From Cryptomeria japonica (taxonomy: Eukaryota > Streptophyta > Pinopsida > Cupressales > Cupressaceae): 64,000 nt of DNA. The translations under genes and the position numbers were made by a program. The notes beneath the pieces were generated by a model. That model had not been told where the DNA came from. It searched no databases and saw only the letters and a program-made list of their open reading frames with translations. Location of the stretch: contig NC_081409.1 of NCBI RefSeq assembly GCF_030272615.1, forward strand, positions 472,126,573-472,190,572, read 5' to 3'. Below are positions 33,862 to 43,648 of this stretch, piece by piece (within the stretch, counting starts at the first letter, position 1; each line of letters begins with the position of its first letter).

Positions 33862-34800
33862 GGTTGGAAGGTCTGGATTTCTGATCATCTAGTAAGATGA
33901 GAGCATACTCTCCTACCTTTACGCTTTTCTTAAAAACACATAAGACAATGGTTCATTCCATTTTAATTAATATCTAGGTGTCTAATTTAAATAAATGCAC
34001 AATATTTGGTTGAATTAGCTAGGCAACCTGCAAAACAACTTGATTAGTAGTTTGAAAAATGGAGTCTTCAACAAGCGTCCTGCAAAAGACAACAAAATGA
34101 CAAAAATATTAATTTTTTTGAATTTTTGGGAATAAGTAGAAAAACATGAATAAAAACTTTTTTACTAATGACAAATGTGGATTTGGAGGAAGCTTTGATG
34201 GGTAAATGGGGTTTGACTAGGTTTTGCCACTTTCCAAGGGATAGGCAAACATAAAATGGGGATTTTGGAGGAGAGGTGAAGGAATGGAAAAATTTGTCCA
34301 AGAGGGACAAAGAAGCAAAAGTTGGAGATAGACAATGTGGGAAAATTTGGAGATGATTGGGTAAAAGTGGAAGGAGTTACGGCAAACCCTAAAAATAGAG
34401 GAATGTGGGATTTTCGACTTCAAAAAGTGGATTTTGGGATAAGGTCCCCTAGGAAGGAAATGTGCAAAATGGCAGTGCGGGGGATCTAGCGAAGTTTGGA
34501 GGAAAATGGAGTGAAGATAAAGGAGATATGGCAAAAAAATAGAGCAGATTCGCAAACAGTCATGCTAAATAGATAGAAAAGTGCCAAAGGTCTGGATTTT
34601 TGATTGTTTAGATAGACAAGAGAATACTCTCCTACTTTCACACTTTCCACAAACACAAAAGATAATGATTCATTTATCCCTCTAATTAAGCCTAATCGCC
34701 TAAAAATTGAAAACACGATTTAATCGAATCTCCAAGGCACCCTGCAACACCACTTGGTTAGTAGTTTCAAAATGAAGTCTTTGACAAGCGTAGATTTGAT
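33862..34800. repeat. Direct duplication in D leader
   Basis: 33862-34080 and 34583-34797 share AAGGTCTGGATTT-TGAT, GAGAATACTCTCCTAC, ACACA-AAGA-AATG-TTCATT, ACCTGCAA-AACAACTTG-TTAGTAGTTT and TC-TTGACAAGCGT in the same order, about 720 bases apart. Confidence 0.65.
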
Positions 34801-34904
34801 TGACAAATCCTTTGACAAATGAGATATGCAAACATTTGTTAGACTGTCAAAACATCCAAAAACTCTTGATCCTGAAAAAGCCCTGAAATTTGACTATATT
34901 CCAT

Positions 34905-35275
34905 ATATAAAACTACTAAAAAAAACTCTATTTTTTATACGAGTAAATAGAAACAGCAACTTGTACGAGTTATTCCACCGGCTCATATGACAAACCCCAG
35001 ACAACCATACGATAGAACATAAAACTTGTACTATGTAAGACAGAAATTCGTACGAGTTTCAGTATAGAGGACAGAAAAACTACTAAAAAAAATTCTCTAT
35101 TTTCATACTAGTAAACAAAAACTCGTATGAGTTATTATACCATCTCGTACGACACATCCCAACTCGTACGATTTTTCTTGGTGGCCTATACGACAAAATA
35201 AACAGAGTCGTTCAATGTTAGATAGGAACTCGTACGATTTTTCGTGCTGAAGTGGAACCTACGATAAAAACTCAC
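34905..35275. repeat. CGTACG palindrome cluster in D leader
   Basis: Palindromic ACTCGTACGAG-like words occur at about 34925, 34960, 35047, 35128, 35140, 35162 and 35228. A larger duplication begins AAACTACTAAAAAAA at about 34910 and 35078. CGTACG words are otherwise rare in this AT-rich window. Confidence 0.65.
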
Positions 35276-35311
35276 AAAATTTGCAAAAGAAGGTTAAATT
35301 CAGGGACGTGG

Positions 35312-35329
35312 GTCCCATCGGGCATGCCA
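35312..35329 (-). other. Primer binding site of element D
   Basis: The minus strand reads TGGCATGCCCGATGGGAC, starting with TGG three bases after the LTR end. It differs from the iMet site of the RT-less family. The tRNA is not identified. Confidence 0.5.
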
Positions 35330-35332
35330 GAA

Positions 35333-36610
35333 TGAAGAAGGGAAAAGACTAGTGAAGTGGATTTACTTAAAAAACATGCAAGTCAAACATATAATCATAT
35401 GAAATCAAAGACATAACTCCAAAAAACATGAAAACATGAATAAGATGCATATACCTCACAAAACCTTATACCTCTCCCTTGGATTGAGCTTGATGAAGTG
35501 AAGGCGCCCCTTGGTGATGCTCCACTTGATGTGCTCCTTTGATTGCTTGATGTGGATGGCTCTCCAATGTTGTGCACAATATGAAATGGATTCTAGGAGG
35601 ATGATATGGACAAAATGGTTAAGTGTGGATGAAATATGATTTGGACAAAATGGCTCTCCTCTTGCTTGCTAAGATGATTTCCTAGGCTCAAAAGGCCAGC
35701 ATAAGATTACTAAACTTGGAGATGATCAATGAAGGGATGGAGTCCTCAATTTATAGGAAGAGGAGAGGAGGAATGGATGGTTGGGATGGATCCAAGATGG
35801 AGGGATAGGATTGCTTGTGAGCCCACACAAGGTCCAAGAGATATGTCTTAAAGGCATTTCTTGTCTCCACACTCCTCAAGATGCATTGGGAAGACTTCCC
35901 AAGGTACCTTGAGAAGAGCAAGGTGCATTAGGAAGACATCCCAGTGTGCCTTGACAGGAGCAAGGGATGTGACATTCCTTGAAGAATGGAGAGGAGGAAT
36001 TAAAAATTCTCCAAAAAGGGATGATCATGGGGATTAGAGGAATAAGAAGGAATTAAAAAGTCCTTAAGAGAGGAGATGCCTAGAGGATTGTGAGATTTTG
36101 AAAATCTCACATTCACCTAGGAAAAGAGCATTAAAAGCTTGTGATTGGATGGAAGGGATAAGGGGTTGACTTTGTGGCTAATCGTGATGATTAGCCACTG
36201 GCAACTCATTAGGAGGGGGATTAGAGGAAATGTTAGGTGGGATTAGGATTTGTAGGAGGATTTGATTAGGAGAGAGAAGGAGTGGAGGGAATTAAAAATT
36301 AGAAGAATAATGTTAAGTGGGTTTAGGGGGATTCTAGAAGACTTTATTAGGGTAATGATGAATTAAGAAGATGGTTTGTAGGAATCGTGTGGGTTAACTA
36401 ATTAATTGAAATTAATTAGCTAAGAGGGATATTTGTGAGGATTTAATTTTTAGAAGAATAAAGAAAGGGATTGATTTATTAAATAAATCAGTCACATACC
36501 ATAGTGACAATATTAATTATATTTAATTAATATTGAGGAGAATTTGAATTAACATAATTAATTAATTAATTATGTGAGGAATTAAAAATAATTAAAAATA
36601 ATTATCTACA
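35333..36610 (-). repeat. 5' LTR of element D
   Basis: 1278 bases, highly similar to 54345-55649. On the minus strand it starts TGTAGATAATTATTTTT and ends CTAGTCTTTTCCCTTCTTCA. TATA box (TATAAATTGAGG) at 35749-35755. It contains the palindrome TTGGGAAGACTTCCCAA at 35886-35902. Confidence 0.8.
35749..35755 (-). promoter_or_regulatory. TATA box of LTR D
   Basis: The minus strand reads CCTATAAATTGAGGACTCC, identical to the copy in LTR C. Confidence 0.6.
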
Positions 36611-36631
36611 CACTCTTATGAGAATAGTTGA

Positions 36632-37443
36632 TGTTGTCATTGATGGCAACCATCTAGAAACCAACTGGCAACTCACTGACAATTGGTTTCTACATGCTCG
36701 GCGTCACAAACTTCATACACCGGCAGACACCGGCACCAGCAAGCACTTCATCGGCATTCAGATTACATCGGCAACAAAGCATATCAGCACTCCAACCGAC
36801 ATGGGATAAAGTTTTGTTTATATAAATTGTTTTGTAATGTAATTATCTTTTGTAAGCCACCATGGTATATTGTAAAAGACTCATATATGTATGAGATCTT
36901 ATAGGTCATTTTGATGAGAGAGAGAGAGAGATAGGAGTTGTATGGTATAGGTGTAATGAGACAATTTTCTATAAGGTGATATAGTTAACAATGAAGGTTT
37001 TGGTTATAGACTGAGCTTAAACTGGTACTGAACCTGGCATAGGAGATGTTGTTTTGAGCAATACATTTTATTGGATTTGATAATCCATTTTGTAGTCAGT
37101 GTGACTCTTTATTGAGCAGTCAGCTCTAGGTTGTTGGCCTCCCTACATGTGTAGGCATCTCATTGTAAGTAGTATTTATTCATTGACCATTGAGTAAATA
37201 TTTTGGGTCATAAATCCCACTGAGGTTATTCTCACACTGGGTTTCCTTGTTAAATATCTTGTGTTATGGTGTGTTTCTATGTTGTCTCTATTATTTTTGT
37301 TTATTGCATTAATTCTCATTTACCGGTACACTATTTTTGGATGAAAAGTTATAAATAAGTTTAAATATTTTGCTAAACTGGTTAGACACTAATTCACCCC
37401 CCCCCCCCTCTTAGTGTCTTTGGGACTGTCATTGAATCTAACA
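36632..37443 (+). repeat. 5' LTR of element 3
   Basis: About 812 bases. It starts TGTTGTCATTGATGGCAACC and ends with a C-run, CTCTTAGTGTC and CTAACA. It is shorter than the LTRs of elements 1 and 2, but has the same type of ends. The left boundary could shift by three bases (TGATGTTG at 36629). Confidence 0.7.
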
Positions 37444-37444
37444 A

Positions 37445-37461
37445 TTGGTATCAAAGCCTGG
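37445..37461 (+). other. Primer binding site of element 3
   Basis: TTGGTATCAAAGCCTGG one base after the LTR end, matching the plant initiator tRNA-Met site with one change in the core. Confidence 0.85.
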
Positions 37462-37514
37462 TCCTCTATTTTCAAAAGCCTAACAGCTTGAGGAAGATTC
37501 TGACACCAGTACAA

Positions 37515-38687
37515 ATGGAGAACTTAAGAAAACAGTTGGAAGGAGATCTTGAAGATTTTAATGTAGAAAAATTGAAGAATATCAAACTTGAAGATGATTT
37601 GAGGATTGCACAAGAATTCATTAAAGGACTTTAGGAGAACTTTTTTATAGCACCAAATAAGAAAAAATAACTTCATGAGAAGATGCAGAATGATGATGAT
37701 GAAAAGGAAACTCTTAGAGACATTCCAAATAAGTTGAGACAAGAAAAAAGTAACATGAAGAATGAAATGCAAGATATGGCTATGAGGTTATGTAAAGATA
37801 TTGAAGATGGGAAGAATAATGAAGAAGACTTGGCTAGGAGACTTAATGATGCTGGAAATGAAAATCTGAGACTTGGTCATGAAAATGATATGCTAAAGGC
37901 AAATCTGATTCACATGCAACATGATAAAGCTGAACTTGTGAGACAAGTTAGAATTTTGGAAAATGAGTTGGCTACTGCAAATAAACACAAAGACAAATTC
38001 AAGAAAAGTTCAAAAGAACTTGATGACATGCTTAAAAGATAGAAACCTGATGGAGATACTAATGGACTTGGATTTGAACATGGAGAAAGTTTTGGTACTA
38101 CAAACAATCAAGATCAGATCAAACTGGTAAGACAACCTAATGCTTATAAATTTAATTGGAAATGTTTTAATTGCAACAAATATGGTCACAAAGAAAATCA
38201 GTGTAGATTTAGAAATAATCAGAATACAAACTCACCCACCAGTCAATGTTCCAAATGCAACAAAGTTGGTCATAATTCAGAAAATTACAGAATGAATGTG
38301 AAATGCTATGTTTGTGGAAGATTTGGGCATCTATCTAATCAATGCAAATCACAAACCAGTCAAGTATATGGAAAGGCTATTCAGAGGAATAATGTAACTT
38401 GTTATGCATGTAACAAGATTAGACATATTGCTAAATTATGTAGAAGCAAGAATGCACCGACAAACAACAAAGGATCTAGTTTTAAGGGCAAAGAAAAGGT
38501 AGATGAAGTAAAGCAAGAATTTTCAAAACAATGGATTAAGAAGAGTGATCAAAGAACTGATGAAACTATCTCTACACCGGTAGAACAAAGTAATCCTCCA
38601 CCGGCAGGAGATTCTTCATCTAACAGAGGAATAATCCTTAGGGGGTATTGCAGCAAGTTGAAGATCATGCATTCAACCCTCGGTTGA
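37515..38687 (+). pseudogene. ORF1 of element 3: coiled coil and four zinc knuckles
   Basis: The ATG at 37515 opens a frame that stays in register to the knuckles, broken by TAG or TAA at 37632, 37668 and 38040. Residues 1-175 form a coiled coil (KLRQEKSNMKNEMQDM, NELATANKHKDKFKKSSKE). NGLGFEHG follows, and then four knuckles: 38163-38204 CFNCNKYGHKENQC, 38247-38288 CSKCNKVGHNSENY (last Cys lost), 38304-38345 CYVCGRFGHLSNQC and 38400-38441 CYACNKIRHIAKLC (Gly replaced by Arg). A charged tail ends near 38687. This is the clearest ORF1 copy. The expected role is particle assembly and RNA binding. Confidence 0.8.
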
Positions 38688-38921
38688 TGGTGAGAAGATA
38701 CATTTCTTCTTTACTGGCGGATGTGTTTTCACTTAACCGGCAAGCATTTAATGCAATTTTAAAGAACTTTTTGGTTATAAAGCACCAGGAAACCCTCATT
38801 TTGAACTCACTGAGAATTCAAATGATCAAAGAGCCCGAAATTGAGCAAGGCATTCTAAGGTGAAGCTGCGAAGTGATTTTCAAGCATTCAGAATTTCAAT
38901 TTAGAGGCATTTATCTTTGAA

Positions 38922-41727
38922 ATGGATTCCTCATCTTCTGTTCCAGAGTTTATTTCGAACCCTACCATTGTGGAAAATGTTAAATTCCCTAGACCCGTAT
39001 TCAAGATTATCCCCAAGATTGCGAAACAAGATGACTCTGTAGGAGATTTTTTGAAAAATATCAAAAGGTGTAGCATTTGCAAAAGACCCTAGAATATACA
39101 TACATTGCAACATAGAAAACCTAGGGACTAAGGAGTTGAAGAAAATGTTTAATGAGGTCATTTCTGATGAAAATGGAGTAATCAAATCCGAACATAAGAT
39201 TGTGGAAAATTTAGGTTTTGTAGAGATTATGAACATTCCCAAATTTCCTAAGGAAGTTGTCAGACTTGTATTAAGTAGAGTCCATGGAGAATTCATGTGG
39301 TTAGAGTCAGTTTGCAAGATAACCAAGGATGAAATAAAGGTAGTTATTGGTTTACCTTCAACCGCTAGTAGGCCTGATAAAACCAACAACATACCTAACA
39401 AAGGAGTTATGGATTTAATCGGAGCAACATCTAATAACAGGTCACTTAGAGTGAATGATGTTGAGGATATCAATGTGAGATATGTGAGTATGGTGCTAAG
39501 TTACAAAGCTACTCATGCAAATAGATTAAATTATGTTTCTATCCTATGTATTCACAGTGCATATGAGATGGTAAACAATAATGCTAAGATTGATGTGTGT
39601 GAATGACTTAAGGATGAACTAATTGATAACTTGAAGAAGATTAAGGGAGACAAGAAAGGTACTTTCCATTTTGCAAACCTTCTGGTATGTCTGATGTTGT
39701 ACTTTACCAAGGAGATACCTGGCATAGGTCACAAGGATTTTGGTTATGAAATTCTGGTAGGAAGACAGATACAAGATGCTTTCACCGATATGGGCACTGA
39801 CAGTGTTAAGAACATTATAGACTACTTCAAAACATTTCAATCTAAGATGAGAGTAAGAGAGAGACTACAACAGAGCATAGTTGACAAATATGATAAGGAA
39901 ATTTTCTTTGTTATTAAGAGAGGTGAAACTTGGATGGAAGCAGTAAGACCTAGAACTATTTGGGTTACAAAGATGGGATATGAAGTTGACCTATCTATTT
40001 TGGAAACTTATGCTAAAGCTCTACTTGATGCACCAAGACAGCCCTCTGATAAATTATTTGCAAATGCAGAAACCATAGAGAGCAATGTATCTATGTAGAA
40101 AAGGACTAAGAGAAGAGAGAAATTTATTAGTTATGCCTCCAAGAAGGTAAAGGAGATCAAAGAAAATATCTTGAACATCAATGGTATATCAGCAAGTGAA
40201 CTTGAAGGACTACAACCTGAAGCACATGTTTCACCGGTTGTAACATCTTTCGATACTGACAGTGGGAAGCCTATTGAGTTTAAAAGAGTAGAAGGGAAGA
40301 GAAAACCCTCACCAGTACCCTCTCCTTCACCTAAGAAAACCAAGATGCTAAGGAAGAAACAACAGGCAGTTAGGGAGCCAAAGAAGAAGCTTACTCCTAA
40401 GATGAAACAGACACCAGTTACCTCCACATTAAATGATTTACTGAATGAGATAACAGAGGAAGGAAATCTATCTAATGTAAGCAAATGGTATAATACTTCA
40501 AATGATACTGATAGAAACACCATTGAGGAAAGCATTGTTTTACACTTGGATATATACAAGAAAGTTTTGATAGAAGTGATTGATGAGCTACCAAATGATC
40601 TCTACATGAGACTAGAAGCTAAAAGGCTATCTGTAATGGAATTGGATAAGAAGTTGAAAGTTGAAGCACTCTTGGTTGTTCACCCAGTAAACTCCAAGGA
40701 AGAAATAGATGAACTTATTTCTGAAGCTAACTGATCTGTATTTGTTAGTGGACATCGGCAAGTGAGCCTGATGGCTGGAAGAGTTAAAGAGATTGCAGAT
40801 GAGACTGCAGAAAAATGGGATATATTCTTTGTAGAAAAAGAAAAACAAGAGGAAAAGAGCAGACCTAAAAAGACATTCAAAGTATATCAGAAAGACAAGG
40901 ACAAGGGTGAAGGAAAAGTTGATGGTATTCCAAACATAAAGGTTATAGATAAACTTCCACCACCACCTTTGGATACACCACCGGTACACACGGAAGATCC
41001 ACCGATTACTGATACTAAAGGTATAACATATGCTAATACTAATCCAGAGTCTGAGATACTCTTTACAATGAATGTGGATACTCAAGAGGTAAACATTGTT
41101 GTGGACAAGGATACTTCAGAGGTTAAGACAGATAGTGTTGATAATAGCCAGATTTCAGAGAAACCGGTACAGACTATTGACTCTCAGGATACTGAGATAC
41201 CAACTTAAACAGAGCAACCAGTAGTAGAACTTTTAGAGAAACAAACTGAGGCAGGGGTTCTTGTTGAGACTGCGAAACCGGTAGTCACTAAGACACTGAA
41301 ATAGACTGAGAAACCATTAAAGGTTGAGGTACAAATATAGACAGATCCACCAAAGGAAAATATAAGGGAAGTGGACGCATCTGATGGAAGCAAAGAGGAT
41401 ATAGTGAAGGTGATTGGTCATACATCTATTGAGATGAAATCTACAACTGAACCGAGTACATCTATAGGTGAATTCAAACCTACCAATATCACAGAGGTAC
41501 TTTTGGATTCTATTAAGAGGATAACTGACTGCAATACATTAGCTTTTAAGGCAATTGATAACACTTTACCTATTCTAAATATGATAGCACCTACATGTCA
41601 AATAGATCACATTAAGGATTATTTAGGTAAATTGGACACATTGTCCAAATTCATTTCTGATAATGTTATAATTGATGTCATGGAAATGGGGACAAGGCAA
41701 CAACAAAGTTCAATGTTAATAAGTTAG
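38922..41727 (+). pseudogene. ORF2 of element 3: large protein of unknown function
   Basis: It begins MDSSSSVPEFISNPTIVEN at 38922. After one frameshift before 39136, a single frame runs to 41727, about 860 codons, with stops only at 39604, 40096, 40732, 41206, 41302 and 41338. All of these fit C-to-T change of CAA, CAG or CGA. Blocks in order: VLSRVHGEFMWLESVCKIT (about 39270), VVIGLPSTASRP, VRYVSMVLSYKATHANRLNY (about 39475), GTFHFANLLVCLMLYF (39657), YFKTFQSKMRVRERLQ (39822), PRTIWVTKMGYEVD (39949-39990), a Lys-rich linker (40270-40400), ELPNDLYMRLEAKRL (40587) and a Thr/Pro/Glu-rich tail. No retroviral enzyme motif is seen. The conserved order in three copies shows a once-functional protein. 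Confidence 0.65.
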
Positions 41728-42083
41728 TTTCAACCATAAAAATAAAACAAAGAACTAAAAACCATTCCAAACATATCAAGAGAGATTTCAAAAAAGCATG
41801 AAAGAAGTTTAACAAAATAAAAGAAAGGAGAAGAGCCTCCCTAAGATGCTTCCATGATGCCTTTTGATGCTTCTCCCTTGTTTCTCTCCTCTCCAAGTCC
41901 CAAATGAGTGTAGCTCTCAGCTTTTAGCACTAGCCATGGATGCCATATGGAGATTCAAGATGGTTGAATATGATAAGCAAATACTATGCAAGAGTAGATA
42001 GTGATGCTATGAAAAAGCTCTATGCTAATGCCAGTATAACAACAATACTCTAAAATGCTTCCTTTTGTTTGAGGAGAAGGGTT

Positions 42084-42092
42084 CTATTTATA
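42084..42092 (-). promoter_or_regulatory. TATA box of LTR B
   Basis: The minus strand reads TCTATAAATAGAACCC, a good plant TATA context, about 375 bases from the LTR end as in LTR C. Confidence 0.6.
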
Positions 42093-42839
42093 GAAGAAAT
42101 GGGGAAATGAAGGGTTAAGATTGAATGGTTTAATCAAGGGCCAAGTTTGAAAGTTGGGGATCCATGTGCACAATTGGCACCAATAAAATGGTGACAAGTG
42201 TCAACATAGGATTGGGTTGAGAGAAGAGGTTGGAGGCATTAAAGGCCTGAGAAGACCTCATGGTTATCTAGAAGGTAAGGGTCAAGTCTAAATTAAGATT
42301 ACCCATTGGATTAAGAGTTAATCCAAGGATAAACCTTTGTGCAAATGTTTAAGAGATAATCATGGTCAAAGCATTAATGGCCTAATGAGACCTTTGGGTT
42401 GGGTAGAGGTTGAGTCAAAACAAATGTTTTAACCATGTGGGAGGGTTGAATTAACCATTAATGGTTATTGGAGACTTTGGGGATTAAGTGGTTGAAGGTT
42501 GAAAGCTTTCAAAGGTTATCCAAGACTTTGAGGGTTAATTTGTTGAACACACAAAGCATTAATTGCTTTTCAAAGACTTTGGAGTCTTTGAGAAGTGACT
42601 CCAATTTGCTTAGGAATGTGACAATATTTAGGGGATGGATTAGGCTAATTAGGAAGGGTTTAGAAGAATCTAGAAGGGGTTTAGGCATACAAGTGGATTT
42701 TGTAGGAAAATGCAAGTGGGAGAAATTTTGGTATTTTCAATTAAAATAAAATCATTTATTTCAATTAAATGGTGTAAGTTGAATTTGGATAAATATTTAA
42801 ATAAATATTAATTTATTTAAATGAGAAAAAGAAGATAAA

Positions 42840-43190
42840 GCATTTAAAATGCTTGAAGACTTTGAGGGAAACCATTAAAGGCTTGAAGACTTTAAGGAAA
42901 ACCATTAAAGTCTTTAAGAAGACTATAGAAGGAAGCCATCAAGTTTGAAGACTTTAAAGCCATCAAGTTTGAATACTTTAAGGGAAACCATTAAAGGTTT
43001 CAAGTGGGTGAGGATAAATAGGATTTTAAATAAATAATTTATTTAAAATAGTTGTGCAACTTGCTTTTGTAGGAAAATACAAGTGGGTGGAGGATAAAGG
43101 TGATTTAAATAAATTATTTATTTAAAATAATTGTGCAACTGGTATTTGTAGGAAAATGCAAGTGGGTGGAGGATAAAGGTGATTTTAAAT
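42840..43190. repeat. Short tandem phrases in LTR B
   Basis: GAAACCATTAAAGGCTTGAAGACTTTAAGG-like units of about 30-36 bases occur four to five times at 42855-43000. A unit of about 75 bases with TAGGAAAATGCAAGTGGGTGGAGGATAAA occurs at 43070, 43145 and in part at 43005. Similar phrases occur at 42700. Confidence 0.6.
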
Positions 43191-43489
43191 AAATGATAAT
43201 TTATTTAAATGTGAGAGGTGGGATTTTGGAGGATTTAAATAAATATTAATTTATTTAAATGTGAGAGAATATTTTAATTAAATAAATATGATTTATTTAT
43301 TTAATTAATGGTCTGAATTTGGTTAAGTGAATTAAATCAAATAAATTGAATAATTTATTTAATTAATGGGAGAATAGGGTTAAGATGAATTAATTAAATA
43401 TTAATTTAATTAATTATTAATTGATGGTTAAATAATCAAATAAATACTAAGTATTCATTTAATTAAGTGGACAGATTTATGTGACTACA

Positions 43490-43505
43490 TTTGCCCCTCT
43501 TTGAG
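43490..43505 (-). other. Polypurine tract of element B
   Basis: The minus strand reads CGTCTCAAAGAGGGGCAAA before the LTR start TGTAGTCAC. Confidence 0.75.
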
Positions 43506-43648
43506 ACGGTGCGGTTTATCGCGTCGTTTCAAAGAAAGAAAAATAGGTGTGAAGAAATGCCCCATAAAATGTAAATTTAATGGGTGGTATGCCCCCTCGA
43601 GAGATGGGCCGAATTTTATTTTTTTTGAAAAATCGGGCGGTCTCTCGA
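43499..43648. other. Two stem-loops beside the polypurine tract (B)
   Basis: Stem 1: CTTTGAGACG (43499-43508) with CGTTTCAAAG (43525-43534). Stem 2: TCGAGAGA (43597-43604) with TCTCTCGA (43641-43648). Relative to element A, the inner end of stem 1 changes from A-T to G-C and the outer part of stem 2 from T-A to C-G, keeping pairing. Confidence 0.6.

Larger units (their letters stand above)
32282..35311 (-). other. Untranslated leader of element D
   Basis: About 3 kb without credible coding sequence. It contains the segment shared with 361-540 (33366-33530), a direct duplication of about 215 bases, and a cluster of CTCGTACGAG palindromes near the primer site. Long leaders are usual in Tat elements. 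Confidence 0.6.
30348..36610 (-). mobile_element. Tat element D: 5' LTR, leader and gag (truncated)
   Basis: On the minus strand: LTR 36610-35333, primer site, leader of about 3 kb, gag from 32281, then interruption by element 2 at 30348. The pol part is missing. The LTR is the same family as that of element C (54345-55649), so D and C are close relatives. Confidence 0.75.
36632..41727 (+). mobile_element. Element 3: RT-less retroelement, 3' truncated
   Basis: 5' LTR, iMet primer site, ORF1 and ORF2 follow in the order of elements 1 and 2. The right end runs into the LTR of Tat element B at about 41714-41727, so B or a rearrangement removed the 3' LTR. This is the best-preserved coding copy of the family here. 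Confidence 0.8.
41714..43489 (-). repeat. 3' LTR of element B
   Basis: On the minus strand it starts TGTAGTCACATAAATCTG after the polypurine tract. AT-rich blocks with AATTAATT and TTTAAATAAAT follow, then phrases of the AAGTCTTCAAGCCTTTAATGG type repeated around 42850-43010. TATA box at 42084-42092. The far end is taken as TGTTAATAAG at 41714, where element 3 coding ends; this is approximate. Confidence 0.6.

Noticed and set aside
3430-36610. A and D as one single giant Tat element with LTRs at 4244 and 36610
   Set aside because: The two LTRs differ clearly in sequence; D matches the LTR of C instead. Not excluded behind the gap but not supported.
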